From positions 1,054,001-1,118,000 of the forward strand of contig NZ_CP029479.1 in the NCBI RefSeq assembly GCF_003150835.1: DNA of 64,000 bases, given 5' to 3'. Shown here one piece after another: positions 10,541 to 19,223 of this stretch. A program made the position numbers and the translations under genes. Every line of letters starts with the position of its first letter. Positions within the stretch are counted from its first letter, which is position 1. The stretch comes from Phenylobacterium parvum (GTDB lineage Bacteria > Pseudomonadota > Alphaproteobacteria > Caulobacterales > Caulobacteraceae). Below the pieces are notes generated by a model, which worked only from the letters and a program-made list of their open reading frames with translations, was not told where the DNA came from and searched no databases.

Positions 10541-11208
10541 CGTCCGCCGGTCTCCAGGGACTGGGCGATGGCCGCCTCCAGGGCCTCCCAGCCGTCGATC
10601 CGCGGATGCAGGTCGGGCCGGCTGGGGGCCATGGGCCTCAACCGAACGTCAGCTACAGTCTGGAACCGGGCGATCTCCGGGGCGTGCTCGGCCACGGAAT
10701 CGAGGTTTGGGATCATGTCGTCGATGAAAGCCGCCCGGCCAGAGGCCTGGGCGGCCAGCGCCGCCGCCACGGGTCCCTTGAGGCCGCTGTTGACCAGGAG
10801 GGGATAGTCCATCCCATGTTTCTTGAGCCAGCGCGCGCGCCCTGCCAGCGCCTGGCCCGGGGCGTTCGTCAGGATGACGATGTCGGCCTGGCTGGACAGT
10901 CGCGCCAGGGCTTCCGGTCCGCCCTGGGCCACGGGCATGTCCTCGACGGCGTCCCGGAAGAAGGCCTGGAAGTGAACCTGCCCGGTCTCGATGTCGATGT
11001 GGCGGTCCTCGCCCGGGCGATAGATGTTCTGGAACAGGGCGAAGCGGTCGAAGCGCATTTCCAGGCCCTGGCCCGCCAGGTACCGGGCGAACCCTTCCAT
11101 GAAAAGTCCGAGGACCTCGTCGACATCGACGATGACCAGGGGGCGGTCGCCGCGGACGCCGAGGGCCTTCAGGTCCGGTGGCGGATGGTCAGGTGAAGTA
11201 AAGGTCAT
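10537..11208 (-). CDS. HAD-superfamily hydrolase
   Basis: This 223-aa protein has HAD motif I as VIVDVDEVL (nucleophile D28, acid/base D30), motif II Thr in ILTNAPG, a lysine in NSGLKG, and motif IV in AFIDDMIPNLD. It lacks a signal peptide. An insert between motifs I and II (FALFQNIYRPGEDRH) forms the cap and is where specificity would lie. It resembles the alphaproteobacterial HAD proteins annotated only as 'HAD family'. It heads the HAD-ROK-dinB unit and is divergent from divK. A sugar-phosphate phosphatase role next to a sugar kinase is plausible but not shown. Confidence 0.8.
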   Translation of the reverse strand: MTFTSPDHPPPDLKALGVRGDRPLVIVDVDEVLGLFMEGFARYLAGQGLEMRFDRFALFQNIYRPGEDRHIDIETGQVHFQAFFRDAVEDMPVAQGGPEALARLSSQADIVILTNAPGQALAGRARWLKKHGMDYPLLVNSGLKGPVAAALAAQASGRAAFIDDMIPNLDSVAEHAPEIARFQTVADVRLRPMAPSRPDLHPRIDGWEALEAAIAQSLETGGR

Positions 11209-11222
11209 GAACCGTTGCTCGG

Positions 11223-11237
11223 CTAACGCGTGCTTAA
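11223..11237 (+). promoter_or_regulatory. CtrA-like box upstream of divK
   Basis: CTAA-N7-TTAA sits 76 bp before the divK start, one base off the CtrA consensus TTAA-N7-TTAA. A possible -10 (GGATAGCT, 11249-11256) follows at the distance expected for a box overlapping the -35 region. In Caulobacter crescentus, divK is a known CtrA target, which supports the assignment. Confidence 0.6.
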
Positions 11238-11312
11238 GGATATCCGTGGGATAGCTTGGGCGAAATGACTTTCCGGGCGCATACCGGGGGCAAGTTGCGG
11301 GTCGGTGGACGG

Positions 11313-11678
11313 ATGGCCAAGAAGGTCCTCATCGTCGAGGATAACGAGCTGAACATGAAGCTCTTTCATGACCTGCTCGACGCCCAGGGCTATGAGACCC
11401 TCCAGACGCGTGAGGGGCTGGAGGCCCTTTCGCTTGCGCGGGAAGCCCGCCCGGACCTGATCCTGATGGATATCCAGCTGCCCGAGATTTCGGGGCTGGA
11501 GGTGACCAAGTGGCTCAAGGAGGACGACGAACTCGCCTCCATCCCCGTGGTCGCCGTGACCGCCTTCGCCATGAAGGGGGATGAGGAACGCATCCGCCAG
11601 GGTGGGTGCGAGGCCTACATCTCCAAGCCGATCTCGGTCTCGGGCTTCCTCGATACGATCCGGAAGCTGCTGGACTAG
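11313..11678 (+). CDS. divK: Single-domain response regulator DivK
   Basis: This 121-aa receiver domain matches Caulobacter DivK almost residue for residue through most of its length ([41 protein letters not shown]). The phospho-acceptor is D53, with T83 and K105 as the switch residues. DivK is phosphorylated by DivJ and dephosphorylated by PleC; DivK~P inhibits the CckA kinase pathway through DivL and so controls CtrA activity and polarity. I chose the ATG at 11313 by homology; an upstream in-frame start would add 19 unrelated residues. It is followed four bases later by pleD, and a CtrA-like box precedes it. Confidence 0.96.
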   Translation: MAKKVLIVEDNELNMKLFHDLLDAQGYETLQTREGLEALSLAREARPDLILMDIQLPEISGLEVTKWLKEDDELASIPVVAVTAFAMKGDEERIRQGGCEAYISKPISVSGFLDTIRKLLD

Positions 11679-11681
11679 GCC

Positions 11682-13046
11682 ATGACCGCCCGGATCCTGC
11701 TTGTCGACGACGTGGAAGCCAGCCGCCGGATCCTGGAGGCCAAGCTCACTGCGGAGTACTATCAGGTCCTGGTGGCCGAGGACGGCGCAGGCGCCCTTGA
11801 CCTCGCGGCCCGCGAGCCTCCGGACATCATCCTTCTGGACGTCCTTATGCCGGGCATGGATGGACTTCAGGTCTGTCGCGCCCTCAAGGCGGATCCCGAA
11901 CTCCGGCACATCCCTGTCGTCCTGCTGACGGCGCTCGACAGTCGAGAGGCTCGCCTCGAAGGACTTGAGGCCGGAGCCGACGAGTTCCTGTCCAAGCCGA
12001 TCGACGACGTCATGCTCTTCGCCCGGCTCCGAAGCCTGGCGCGCCTCAAGGTGATGATCGACGAGCTCCGTGAGCGCGAGGAAACCAGCCGCCGCATGGG
12101 CATGGCGCCCATGCCTGGCGCCCGGCTTGGCGCCTCGGGCGGCCGGGTCCTGGTGGTCGATGATGATCCCGAACGCGCCCGGGCCCTGGCTGAGGATCTC
12201 GCCGTCGAGCACAGGCCCGTAATCGAGACCGAGGCTGAGAAGGCCCTGATGTCGGCCAGGGGCCCCATCGACCTTGCGGTGATCAATATCGCAAGCCAAA
12301 GCTTTGACGCCCTCAGGCTGGTCGCGCGGCTCCGGTCCGGCGATCATTCTCGGCAGGTGCCCATTCTCGCAGTCGTCGATTTCGACGCCCGGGACCGGGT
12401 CCTCAAGGCCCTCGACCTGGGGGTCAACGACCTTATCGCCTGGCCTGCAGACGCCCTTGAGCTAAGGGTCCGCTCCCGAGCCCTGATCCGACGCAAGCGG
12501 TACTCCGATTATCTTCGGGACACCGTGGCCCAGTCGATGGAACTGGCGGTCACTGACCAGCTCACGGGGCTGAACAACCGCCGCTACATGATGGGCCAGC
12601 TCGACGCCTTGCTTGAGCGCACCTCCTCGGGCGGAGACCCTGTCTCCCTTCTGATGCTCGATATCGACCACTTCAAACGGGTCAACGACACTTGGGGGCA
12701 CACCCTGGGTGACGAGGTGCTGCGCGAAGTGGCCATCCGCCTGGCCTCCAGCGTCAGGGCGGTGGATATTCCTTGCCGCTATGGCGGCGAGGAGTTCGTG
12801 GTGGTCATGCCTGCGACCCGCCTGACCGACGCCGCCCGCATCGCCGAGCGCATCCGGACCGCCATCTCGGTAGAGCCCTTCGCGGTGGGCGATCGGGAGA
12901 TCCCAGTCACCGTGTCCCTGGGCGTATCGGCCAGCGATGGCGCCGACGACCGGCCGGAGTCGCTGATCCGCCGGGCCGACGAGGCGCTCTATGAGGCCAA
13001 GGCCGCCGGCCGCAACCAAGTGGTCATTCGCCCCCGGCGGCCCTGA
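11682..13046 (+). CDS. pleD: Diguanylate cyclase response regulator PleD
   Basis: This 454-aa protein comprises REC1 (phospho-acceptor D53 in LLDVLMPGMDG), a degenerate REC2 adaptor (about 150-270) and a GGDEF domain. The active site is GGEEF at 368-372 and the product-inhibition I-site is RAVD at 359-362, exactly the Caulobacter numbering. DivJ phosphorylation drives dimerisation and c-di-GMP synthesis during the swarmer-to-stalked transition. The gene is coupled to divK (TAG, then ATG within four bases). All key residues are present, so it should be active and feedback-inhibited. Confidence 0.97.
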   Translation: MTARILLVDDVEASRRILEAKLTAEYYQVLVAEDGAGALDLAAREPPDIILLDVLMPGMDGLQVCRALKADPELRHIPVVLLTALDSREARLEGLEAGADEFLSKPIDDVMLFARLRSLARLKVMIDELREREETSRRMGMAPMPGARLGASGGRVLVVDDDPERARALAEDLAVEHRPVIETEAEKALMSARGPIDLAVINIASQSFDALRLVARLRSGDHSRQVPILAVVDFDARDRVLKALDLGVNDLIAWPADALELRVRSRALIRRKRYSDYLRDTVAQSMELAVTDQLTGLNNRRYMMGQLDALLERTSSGGDPVSLLMLDIDHFKRVNDTWGHTLGDEVLREVAIRLASSVRAVDIPCRYGGEEFVVVMPATRLTDAARIAERIRTAISVEPFAVGDREIPVTVSLGVSASDGADDRPESLIRRADEALYEAKAAGRNQVVIRPRRP

Positions 13047-13086
13047 CGCCGGCCGAGAGGTCGAGCGCCCAGCCCCGAAAAGCAGA

Positions 13087-13108
13087 ACGCCCGGCTATCG
13101 CCGGGCGT
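13087..13108 (-). terminator. Intrinsic terminator of rpmG (also between convergent pleD and rpmG)
   Basis: There is a perfect 9-bp stem ACGCCCGGC / GCCGGGCGT with a 4-base loop. On the minus strand it is followed by TCTGCTTTTC, a modest T-rich tract, in the right place to end rpmG transcription. It lies 41 bp past the pleD stop and may also stop the convergent transcript. Confidence 0.7.
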
Positions 13109-13135
13109 CCCTGAAATCCCAGTGGGGCTCAAAGC

Positions 13136-13303
13136 CTACTTGATCTTCCCTTCGCGGAACTCAACGTGCTTGCGCGCGATCGGGTCATACTTCTTCAGGA
13201 CCAGCTTCTCGGTCATGGTCCGGGCGTTCTTCTTGGTGACGTAGTAGAACCCGGTGTCGGCCGACGAGTTCAGCTTGATCTTGATGGAGGCGGGCTTCGC
13301 CAT
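13136..13303 (-). CDS. rpmG: 50S ribosomal protein L33
   Basis: This 55-aa protein is too short for many gene finders. It begins [18 protein letters not shown], continues [10 protein letters not shown], and ends EFREGKIK. It is the cysteine-free (zinc-independent) L33 type typical of alphaproteobacteria. L33 sits near the E-site of the large subunit. The gene stands alone between convergent pleD and the codirectional NUDIX gene, with its own terminator downstream. Confidence 0.95.
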   Translation of the reverse strand: MAKPASIKIKLNSSADTGFYYVTKKNARTMTEKLVLKKYDPIARKHVEFREGKIK

Positions 13304-13390
13304 GGTCGGTCCTCGCGGGGCCGGTCACGCCGGCAGGGTTCCTAAAGAGCGCGGGAAAATACGAATCCCCGTCGCAAAGTCAATCCGCGG

Positions 13391-14104
13391 CTAGAGTTCC
13401 CGTGGACGGGCGGGGCCCATGCGGAACCGCATGTAGGGGATTGGCCGGTTCGGATTGTCCAGGCGCTCCCGGGTTTCCTGGATCACGGCCCGCGTCACGG
13501 TGGGCAGGGGCAACTCGAGGGCTTCCTCCAGTTCGAACCAGGCGATCTCTTCCAGCTCGCCGCAATCCGGCTGACGCTCCAGGCTGACCAGGCGCTCGGC
13601 GTCGGCCATCAGGAACCAGGTGTCGAACCTCTTGCCCACGTTTGGCGGCGTCACCGCCCGGTAGATGATCGACAGGGCCTCCAGGTCCGGCTGGACCCCC
13701 TGTTCCAGGAATTCGCGCCAGGGGCCGGCGATCGGGCGCGGCTCAGCCGGGCGGCCAAGGAGCAGGCCGGCTTCCTCCCAGGTCTCGCGGATGGCGGCCT
13801 TGCCAAGGGCCCGGCCCTTCGTCAGGGGCATGTAAGCCTCGAACTTTCCCGCCACTTCCGGACGCAGGTCCGTCGCAGCGGGCGCACGGAAGTCGGCCCG
13901 GTCGATCCGGCCGCCCGGGAAGACCCAGAGGTTCGGCATGAAGTTGTGCCCGCCGTGCCGCTTGCCCATCAGGACGCGGGGCTTTGGCCCGTCTCGTCGG
14001 ATGATGAAAAGGGTGGCGGCGTTGCGCGGCCGCACGGCCTTTGCGCCCTCGGGGCGCATGGGCGTGCGTTCAAGGGCTCGGTTGGGCTGAAGGGCGTCGC
14101 TCAT
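13391..14104 (-). CDS. NUDIX hydrolase
   Basis: This 237-aa protein has a NUDIX box with an insertion: GGRID at about 64-68 is followed, after roughly 35 residues, by GKAAIRETWEEAGLLLG, which carries the catalytic REx2EE glutamates. A long insertion at this place is seen in the NUDT7/NUDT19-type CoA or acyl-CoA diphosphatases, so a CoA-ester substrate is possible but unproven. KRFDTWFLMADAER and EIAWFELEEAL are shared with the second NUDIX protein of the window at about 33.5 kb. It is 66 bp downstream of rnr on the same strand. Confidence 0.85.
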   Translation of the reverse strand: MSDALQPNRALERTPMRPEGAKAVRPRNAATLFIIRRDGPKPRVLMGKRHGGHNFMPNLWVFPGGRIDRADFRAPAATDLRPEVAGKFEAYMPLTKGRALGKAAIRETWEEAGLLLGRPAEPRPIAGPWREFLEQGVQPDLEALSIIYRAVTPPNVGKRFDTWFLMADAERLVSLERQPDCGELEEIAWFELEEALELPLPTVTRAVIQETRERLDNPNRPIPYMRFRMGPARPREL

Positions 14105-14170
14105 GGCCGGAGTTTAGGCCCTGCCGCCCCCTCTGCAAGCGAGTCCTTGCGCGGGTCCGAGATTAGCCTG

Positions 14171-16474
14171 TCATCTCCGCTTCCCTTTCCGGACCCCCGG
14201 CGGCGGGCCGCCCCTTCGGCGGGCATCCACCGCGCCGGGACGCTTCGGACCCCGTCCCCGGGGCGGGGGAGGGGCGCCCTTGACCGGATCGCTCAGCATG
14301 TCGAAGAGCAGGCCGCCAGTGACCGGCGTCGCCTCCACCAGCCGCACCTCGACGGGCAGACCCAGGGGCCAGTGTGCGCCCGACCGCTCGCCCACCAGGG
14401 CATGGGCGGTCTCGTCGTGGACGAAGAACTCGCCGCCCAGGCGCGAGATCGGGATAAGGCCGTCCGCCCCGGTCTCGTCCAGCCGGATGAACAGTCCGAA
14501 ACGGGTGACGCCGCTGATCCGGCCGGTGAAGGTCGCGCCGACGCGGTCCGCCAGGAAGGCGGCCACATACCGGTCTATGGCGTCGCGCTCGGCCGCCATG
14601 GCCCGACGCTCGGCGGCGGTGATCATCTCGGCGGTGCCCTTGAGTTGGGCGATGTCGCGGTCCGTCAGGCCGTCGTCGCCGAGACCCAGGGCGCGGATCA
14701 GGCCCCGGTGGACGATCAGGTCGGCGTACCGGCGGATGGGCGAGGTGAAGTGGGCGTAGCGGTCCAGGTTCAGGCCGAAGTGGCCGATGTTGTCGGTGTC
14801 ATAGATCGCCTGCATCTGGCTGCGCAGGACGACCTCGTTGATGATGGCGGCGCTGGGGCTCTCGCGCGTCTCCTCGAGGAGGCGGTTGAACCTTTCCGTC
14901 CGAGGCGCCTCGCCCTTGGACCAGGGCAGGCCCAGGGTGCCCAGGAAGTCGGCCAGGGCGTGCACCTTTTCCAGGCTGGGCGTGTCGTGGACGCGATAGA
15001 TCAGGGGCGTCTTCCGGGCCTCAAGCGTCTGCGCGGCGCAGACATTGGCCTGGATCATCATCTCCTCGATCAATTGGTGCGCCGGCAGCACCGTGCGGGT
15101 CCGGATGGAGGCGATCCGCCCCTCGGAGTCCATAAGGATGCGCCGTTCAGGGCTCTCGATCGCGAGGGGAGAGCGCCGGCGCCGGGCGTCCAGCATCACC
15201 GCATAGGCGGCGTAGAGGGGTTTCAGCACCCGGTCCAGCAGGGGGCCGGTGACCTCGTCCGTCCGCCCCTCGATGGCGGCCTGGGCCTGCTCGTAGGACA
15301 GCTTGGCCGCCGAGCGCATCAGGCCCCGCACGAAGCGGTGGCCCGTTTTCCGGCCAGAGGCGTCAAAGACCATCCTCACCGCCAGGCAGGCCCGGTTCTC
15401 ACCCGCCCTGAGGCTGCAAAGTCCGGCGGAGAGCCGTTCGGGCAGCATGGGCTCCACCCGGTCGGGGAAATAGACGCTGTTGCCCTTCTCCCGGGCGGTC
15501 CGGTCCAAGGCTGATCCAGGCCGGACATAGGCGGCGACGTCGGCGATCGCCACCCAGACGATCCAGCCGCCGGGGTTGGACGCGTCCCCATCGGGCTCGG
15601 CGAAGACGGCGTCATCGTGGTCCCGGGCGTCGGGCGGATCGATAGTCACGAGGGGCAGGTCGCGCAGGTCCTCGCGGCCCTTGAGGTCCGCCTCCTGAGC
15701 AGCCTCCGCCTCGGTCTCGGCGGCTTCGGGGAAGCCGGTGGGAATGCCATGGGCGTGGATGGCGATCAGGGAGGCGGCCCGCGGGTCGTCCTCGCGCCCC
15801 ACGCGCTCGAGGATCTCTCCTCTGTGTAGGCCGAAGCGGCGTCCGCCCGGGACCAGGCGGGCGACGACGAGGTCGCCGTCGCGCAGGTCCGGCGGCGCCA
15901 GACCCTCGATCAGCACCTGGTCGCGAGAGCGCCGGTCGACGGGTTCCACACGCACCTGTCGGGCCGACTTGCGCACCACGCCGAGCACCCGGTGAACGGC
16001 GGCGCCCAGGCGCTTGATCAGCCGGGCCTCGGTCTCGCCGGACTCCAGGCCCTCGAAACGCACCAGCAACCTGTCGCCCAAGCCCGGCGCGCCCGACGCC
16101 GCCTCGCTGCGATCGGGCGCCAGGCGCACGAGGGGCGTATCCTCGCCCTTGACCAGCCGCACCATCAACTCGCCGTCGGCGTCACGCTCCACCACTTCGA
16201 CCACCCCCACGGGCGGCAGGTCGCCGGGCAGGGCCACGCCCTTGCGGCCGCGGCGTCCCAGCTCACCGGAGTCCTGTAAATCCCGCAGCATGTCCCTCAG
16301 GGCGATGCGGTCGGAGCCGCGAAGGCCGAACGCCCGGGCGATGTCGGAGCGGTCCGCTTCGCCGGACTCGCGGATGAAGGCGAGCAGGGTCTCGCGGTCC
16401 GGCAGGCCCTGGGGCGGGCGGCTGCCGGAGCGGGGGGCGGCGTGGGGCCGGCGGGGCGGGCGGGGTCTGGCCAT
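14171..16474 (-). CDS. rnr: Ribonuclease R
   Basis: This 767-aa 3'-5' exoribonuclease degrades structured RNA. Domains run: N-terminal winged helix (about 25-85), cold-shock OB folds, the RNB catalytic domain with DPPDARDHDDAVF near residue 280 (the four Asp that bind Mg2+), and an S1 domain (VGATFTGRISGVTRFGLFIRL) near 640. The tail is basic and proline-rich (RGPKRPGAVDARRRGG). It follows topA by 21 bp and is probably cotranscribed with topA, as in other Caulobacterales. Confidence 0.95.
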   Translation of the reverse strand: MARPRPPRRPHAAPRSGSRPPQGLPDRETLLAFIRESGEADRSDIARAFGLRGSDRIALRDMLRDLQDSGELGRRGRKGVALPGDLPPVGVVEVVERDADGELMVRLVKGEDTPLVRLAPDRSEAASGAPGLGDRLLVRFEGLESGETEARLIKRLGAAVHRVLGVVRKSARQVRVEPVDRRSRDQVLIEGLAPPDLRDGDLVVARLVPGGRRFGLHRGEILERVGREDDPRAASLIAIHAHGIPTGFPEAAETEAEAAQEADLKGREDLRDLPLVTIDPPDARDHDDAVFAEPDGDASNPGGWIVWVAIADVAAYVRPGSALDRTAREKGNSVYFPDRVEPMLPERLSAGLCSLRAGENRACLAVRMVFDASGRKTGHRFVRGLMRSAAKLSYEQAQAAIEGRTDEVTGPLLDRVLKPLYAAYAVMLDARRRRSPLAIESPERRILMDSEGRIASIRTRTVLPAHQLIEEMMIQANVCAAQTLEARKTPLIYRVHDTPSLEKVHALADFLGTLGLPWSKGEAPRTERFNRLLEETRESPSAAIINEVVLRSQMQAIYDTDNIGHFGLNLDRYAHFTSPIRRYADLIVHRGLIRALGLGDDGLTDRDIAQLKGTAEMITAAERRAMAAERDAIDRYVAAFLADRVGATFTGRISGVTRFGLFIRLDETGADGLIPISRLGGEFFVHDETAHALVGERSGAHWPLGLPVEVRLVEATPVTGGLLFDMLSDPVKGAPPPPRGRGPKRPGAVDARRRGGPPPGVRKGKRR

Positions 16475-16495
16475 GGGGTCAGACTAGACCCTTTC

Positions 16496-19129
16496 TCAGG
16501 ATTCCGGTGAGGACTTCCGCGGGGGCCGGGCGCGGGCCGCTGCGGTGGCCTTGGCTTTTGGCGCCGCCTTGGCCTTCGGAGCCGCCTTCGCCTTGGCCGC
16601 CACCTTCGGCTTGGCCGCAGGTTTGGCCCGGGCCGCCGGCTTGGTCTTGGCCGGCGACTTGGCGGCGCGGGCGGCTATCAGGGCGACTGCGTCCTCGAGG
16701 GTCAGGGTCTGCGGATCATCGCCCCTGGGGATGTTGGCGTTGACGTCCCCGTGCTTCACGTACGGCCCGAAACGTCCTGACAGTATGCGCACCGGCGCAC
16801 CATCGGCCGGGTGGGCGCCCAGTTCCCGAAGAGCCGCCGCAGCCCCCCGGCCGCCGCGCCCGCCAGCCTTCTTCTCGGCCAGGAGGGCCACGGCGCGGTT
16901 CACCCCGACCTCGAAGACCTCATCTACACCCGGCAGGTTGGCGTAGACCCCCGCGTGCTGGACAAAGGGGCCGTAGCGCCCGATCCCAGCCAGGATGACC
17001 GCGCCGTCCTCGGGATGCAGCCCGATCTCCCGCGGCAGGCGCAGGAGCCGCAGGCCCTTCTCAAGGTCCATGGCTTCGGGCGACCAGCCCTTTGGCAGGG
17101 AGGCGCGCTTGGGCTTCTCGCCTTCACCCAGCTGGACAAAGGGACCGAAACGCCCGGACTTGAGGAAGACCGTGAGGCCGGTCTCGGGATCAGTCCCCAG
17201 TTCGCGGTCGCCCGAGGGGGCGTCCCCGTCCTCCGACGGCGGCCCGAACTTCCGGGTGTAGCGGCACTCCGGATAGTTGGAGCAGCCGATGAACGGCTCG
17301 AACCGGCTGGGCTTCAGCGAAAGCTCGCCAGTCCCGCACTTGGGGCAGGTCCTGCCGCCCTCGCCAGGGAAGAGGAAGGGGCCCAGCGTCGTGTTCAGGA
17401 CCTCGATGACGTCCCGCGTCGGCTGCTTCAGGACTTCGGCCGTGGCCGGCTGGAACTCGACCCAGAATTCGCGGAGCAGGGCCTTCCAGTCGAGGTCGCC
17501 AGCCGAGACCTGGTCGAGCTTTTCCTCGAGGGCCGCGGTGAAGTCGTATTCGACGTACCGGTTGAAGTAGGACTCCAGGAACACCGTGACCAGGCGGCCC
17601 TTGTCCTCGGGGATGAAGCGGTTCTTCTCCATCCGGACATAGCTGCGGTCGCGGAGGACGGACAGGATCGAGGCGTAGGTCGACGGCCGGCCGATGCCGA
17701 GCTCTTCCATCTTGCGGACCAGGCTGGCCTCGGAATAGCGCGGCGGCGGTTCGGTGAAGTGCTGGTCAGCCTTGGCCTTGCGCACCTCGGCGGCGGCGCC
17801 CTGGCTGAGGGCCGGAAGCCGGCCGCCTTCCTCGTCCTCGGGATCGTCCCGGCCTTCCTCGTAGACCTTCAGGTAGCCTTCGAAGAGGACGACCTGGCCG
17901 GTCGCCCTCAGGCCAGTCCGGCCATCGGGGGTCGACAGGTCCACGGTGGTGCGCTCGATCCGAGCCGACTCCATCTGCGAGGCCAGCATCCGCTTCCAGA
18001 TCAGCTCGTAGAGCCGGCCAAGATCGCCCTCAAGACGCAGGGATCCGGGGTTCCGGGCCAGGCTGGTGGGGCGGATGGCTTCGTGGGCCTCCTGGGCGTT
18101 GCGCGCCTTGGTGCGGTACTGGCGGGCGGACTCGGGCACGTAGTCGGCGCCGAAAAGGCCGGAGATGACCTGCCGGGCCTCCTGGAGGGCCTCGGGCGCC
18201 GACTGGACGCCGTCGGTCCGCATGTAGGTGATCAGGCCGACAGTCTCTCCGCCGATGTCGACGCCCTCGTAGAGCTTCTGCGCGGCCTGCATGGTGCGCT
18301 GGGCCGAGAAGCCCAGCTTGCGGGCGGCCTCCTGCTGGAGGGTCGAGGTGGTGAAGGGCGGGGCGGGCGAGCGCTTCGCCGGTTTCTTCTCCACAGCCGA
18401 GATGGTGAAGGCGCCGGTTTCCACCGCCCGGCGCGCGGCCTCGGCCGCATCGGCGTCGGGCAGGTCGAACTTGGTAAGCTTGCGGCCTTCGTGAACCGAC
18501 ATACGGGCGATGAAGGGCGCGCCGGCCGAGGTCATGTCGGCCTCGACGGTCCAGTACTCGCGGGTGATGAAGCGCTCGATCTCGATCTCGCGGTCGACCA
18601 CCAGCCGGAGGGCGACCGACTGGACCCGTCCGGCCGAGCGGGCGCCCGGCAGCTTGCGCCAGAGCACTGGAGAGAGGTTGAAGCCCACCAGGTAGTCCAG
18701 GGCCCGGCGGGCCAGGTAGGCCTCGACCAGCTCCATGTCGATCTGCCGCGGCGACTTCATCGCCTCGGTCACCGCCGACCGGGTTATGGCGTTGAAGACC
18801 ACCCGCTCGACCGGCTTGTCCTTCACGGCCCGCTTTGACCTCAGGACATCGAGGACGTGCCAGGAAATGGCCTCGCCCTCGCGGTCGGGGTCGGTCGCCA
18901 GGATGATGCGGTCCGAGGCCTTGGCCGCCTCGGCGATCTCGGAGAGCCGCTTGGAGGCCTTGGCGTCGACCTCCCAGGACATGGCGAAATCCTCGTCCGG
19001 ACGCACCGAGCCATCCCGGGGAGGCAGGTCGCGGACGTGGCCGTAGCTCGCCAGGACCTTGTAGTCCGACCCCAGGTACTTGTTGATGGTCTTGGCCTTG
19101 GCGGGGCTCTCGACGATGACGAGGTTCAT
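16496..19129 (-). CDS. topA: DNA topoisomerase I (type IA)
   Basis: This 877-aa enzyme relaxes negative supercoils. It has the Toprim domain (LVIVESPAKAKTI at the N-terminus, DPDREGEAISWH), the active-site tyrosine in LITYMRTDG near residue 302, and a four-Cys zinc ribbon CPKCG...CSNYPEC near 600. Topo-C repeats (SGRFGPFVQLGEG, RYGPFVQHAG, GRFGPYVKHGD) follow, then a 50-residue Lys/Ala/Pro tail resembling histone H1. The start at 19129 is chosen by homology (MNLVIVES) and an AAGGAAACGC upstream; a longer frame would add 45 low-complexity residues. It lies between dprA and rnr on the same strand. Confidence 0.96.
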   Translation of the reverse strand: MNLVIVESPAKAKTINKYLGSDYKVLASYGHVRDLPPRDGSVRPDEDFAMSWEVDAKASKRLSEIAEAAKASDRIILATDPDREGEAISWHVLDVLRSKRAVKDKPVERVVFNAITRSAVTEAMKSPRQIDMELVEAYLARRALDYLVGFNLSPVLWRKLPGARSAGRVQSVALRLVVDREIEIERFITREYWTVEADMTSAGAPFIARMSVHEGRKLTKFDLPDADAAEAARRAVETGAFTISAVEKKPAKRSPAPPFTTSTLQQEAARKLGFSAQRTMQAAQKLYEGVDIGGETVGLITYMRTDGVQSAPEALQEARQVISGLFGADYVPESARQYRTKARNAQEAHEAIRPTSLARNPGSLRLEGDLGRLYELIWKRMLASQMESARIERTTVDLSTPDGRTGLRATGQVVLFEGYLKVYEEGRDDPEDEEGGRLPALSQGAAAEVRKAKADQHFTEPPPRYSEASLVRKMEELGIGRPSTYASILSVLRDRSYVRMEKNRFIPEDKGRLVTVFLESYFNRYVEYDFTAALEEKLDQVSAGDLDWKALLREFWVEFQPATAEVLKQPTRDVIEVLNTTLGPFLFPGEGGRTCPKCGTGELSLKPSRFEPFIGCSNYPECRYTRKFGPPSEDGDAPSGDRELGTDPETGLTVFLKSGRFGPFVQLGEGEKPKRASLPKGWSPEAMDLEKGLRLLRLPREIGLHPEDGAVILAGIGRYGPFVQHAGVYANLPGVDEVFEVGVNRAVALLAEKKAGGRGGRGAAAALRELGAHPADGAPVRILSGRFGPYVKHGDVNANIPRGDDPQTLTLEDAVALIAARAAKSPAKTKPAARAKPAAKPKVAAKAKAAPKAKAAPKAKATAAARARPPRKSSPES

Positions 19130-19223
19130 GCGTTTCCTTGGGGCCTGATGGCCCTGTGAAGGGGCGCGAAGGTGGGACGGCGAGGGGGCGGCTGTCAACT
19201 TGGACCGCTGAAGGGCCGCCGGG

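Noticed and set aside
16811..18838. A 675-codon open frame antisense to topA, and similar long frames antisense to clpA, the RND pump, metG and rpoB
   Set aside because: In GC-rich DNA antisense frames stay open by codon bias. These have no recognisable domains and run through well-conserved genes on the other strand.
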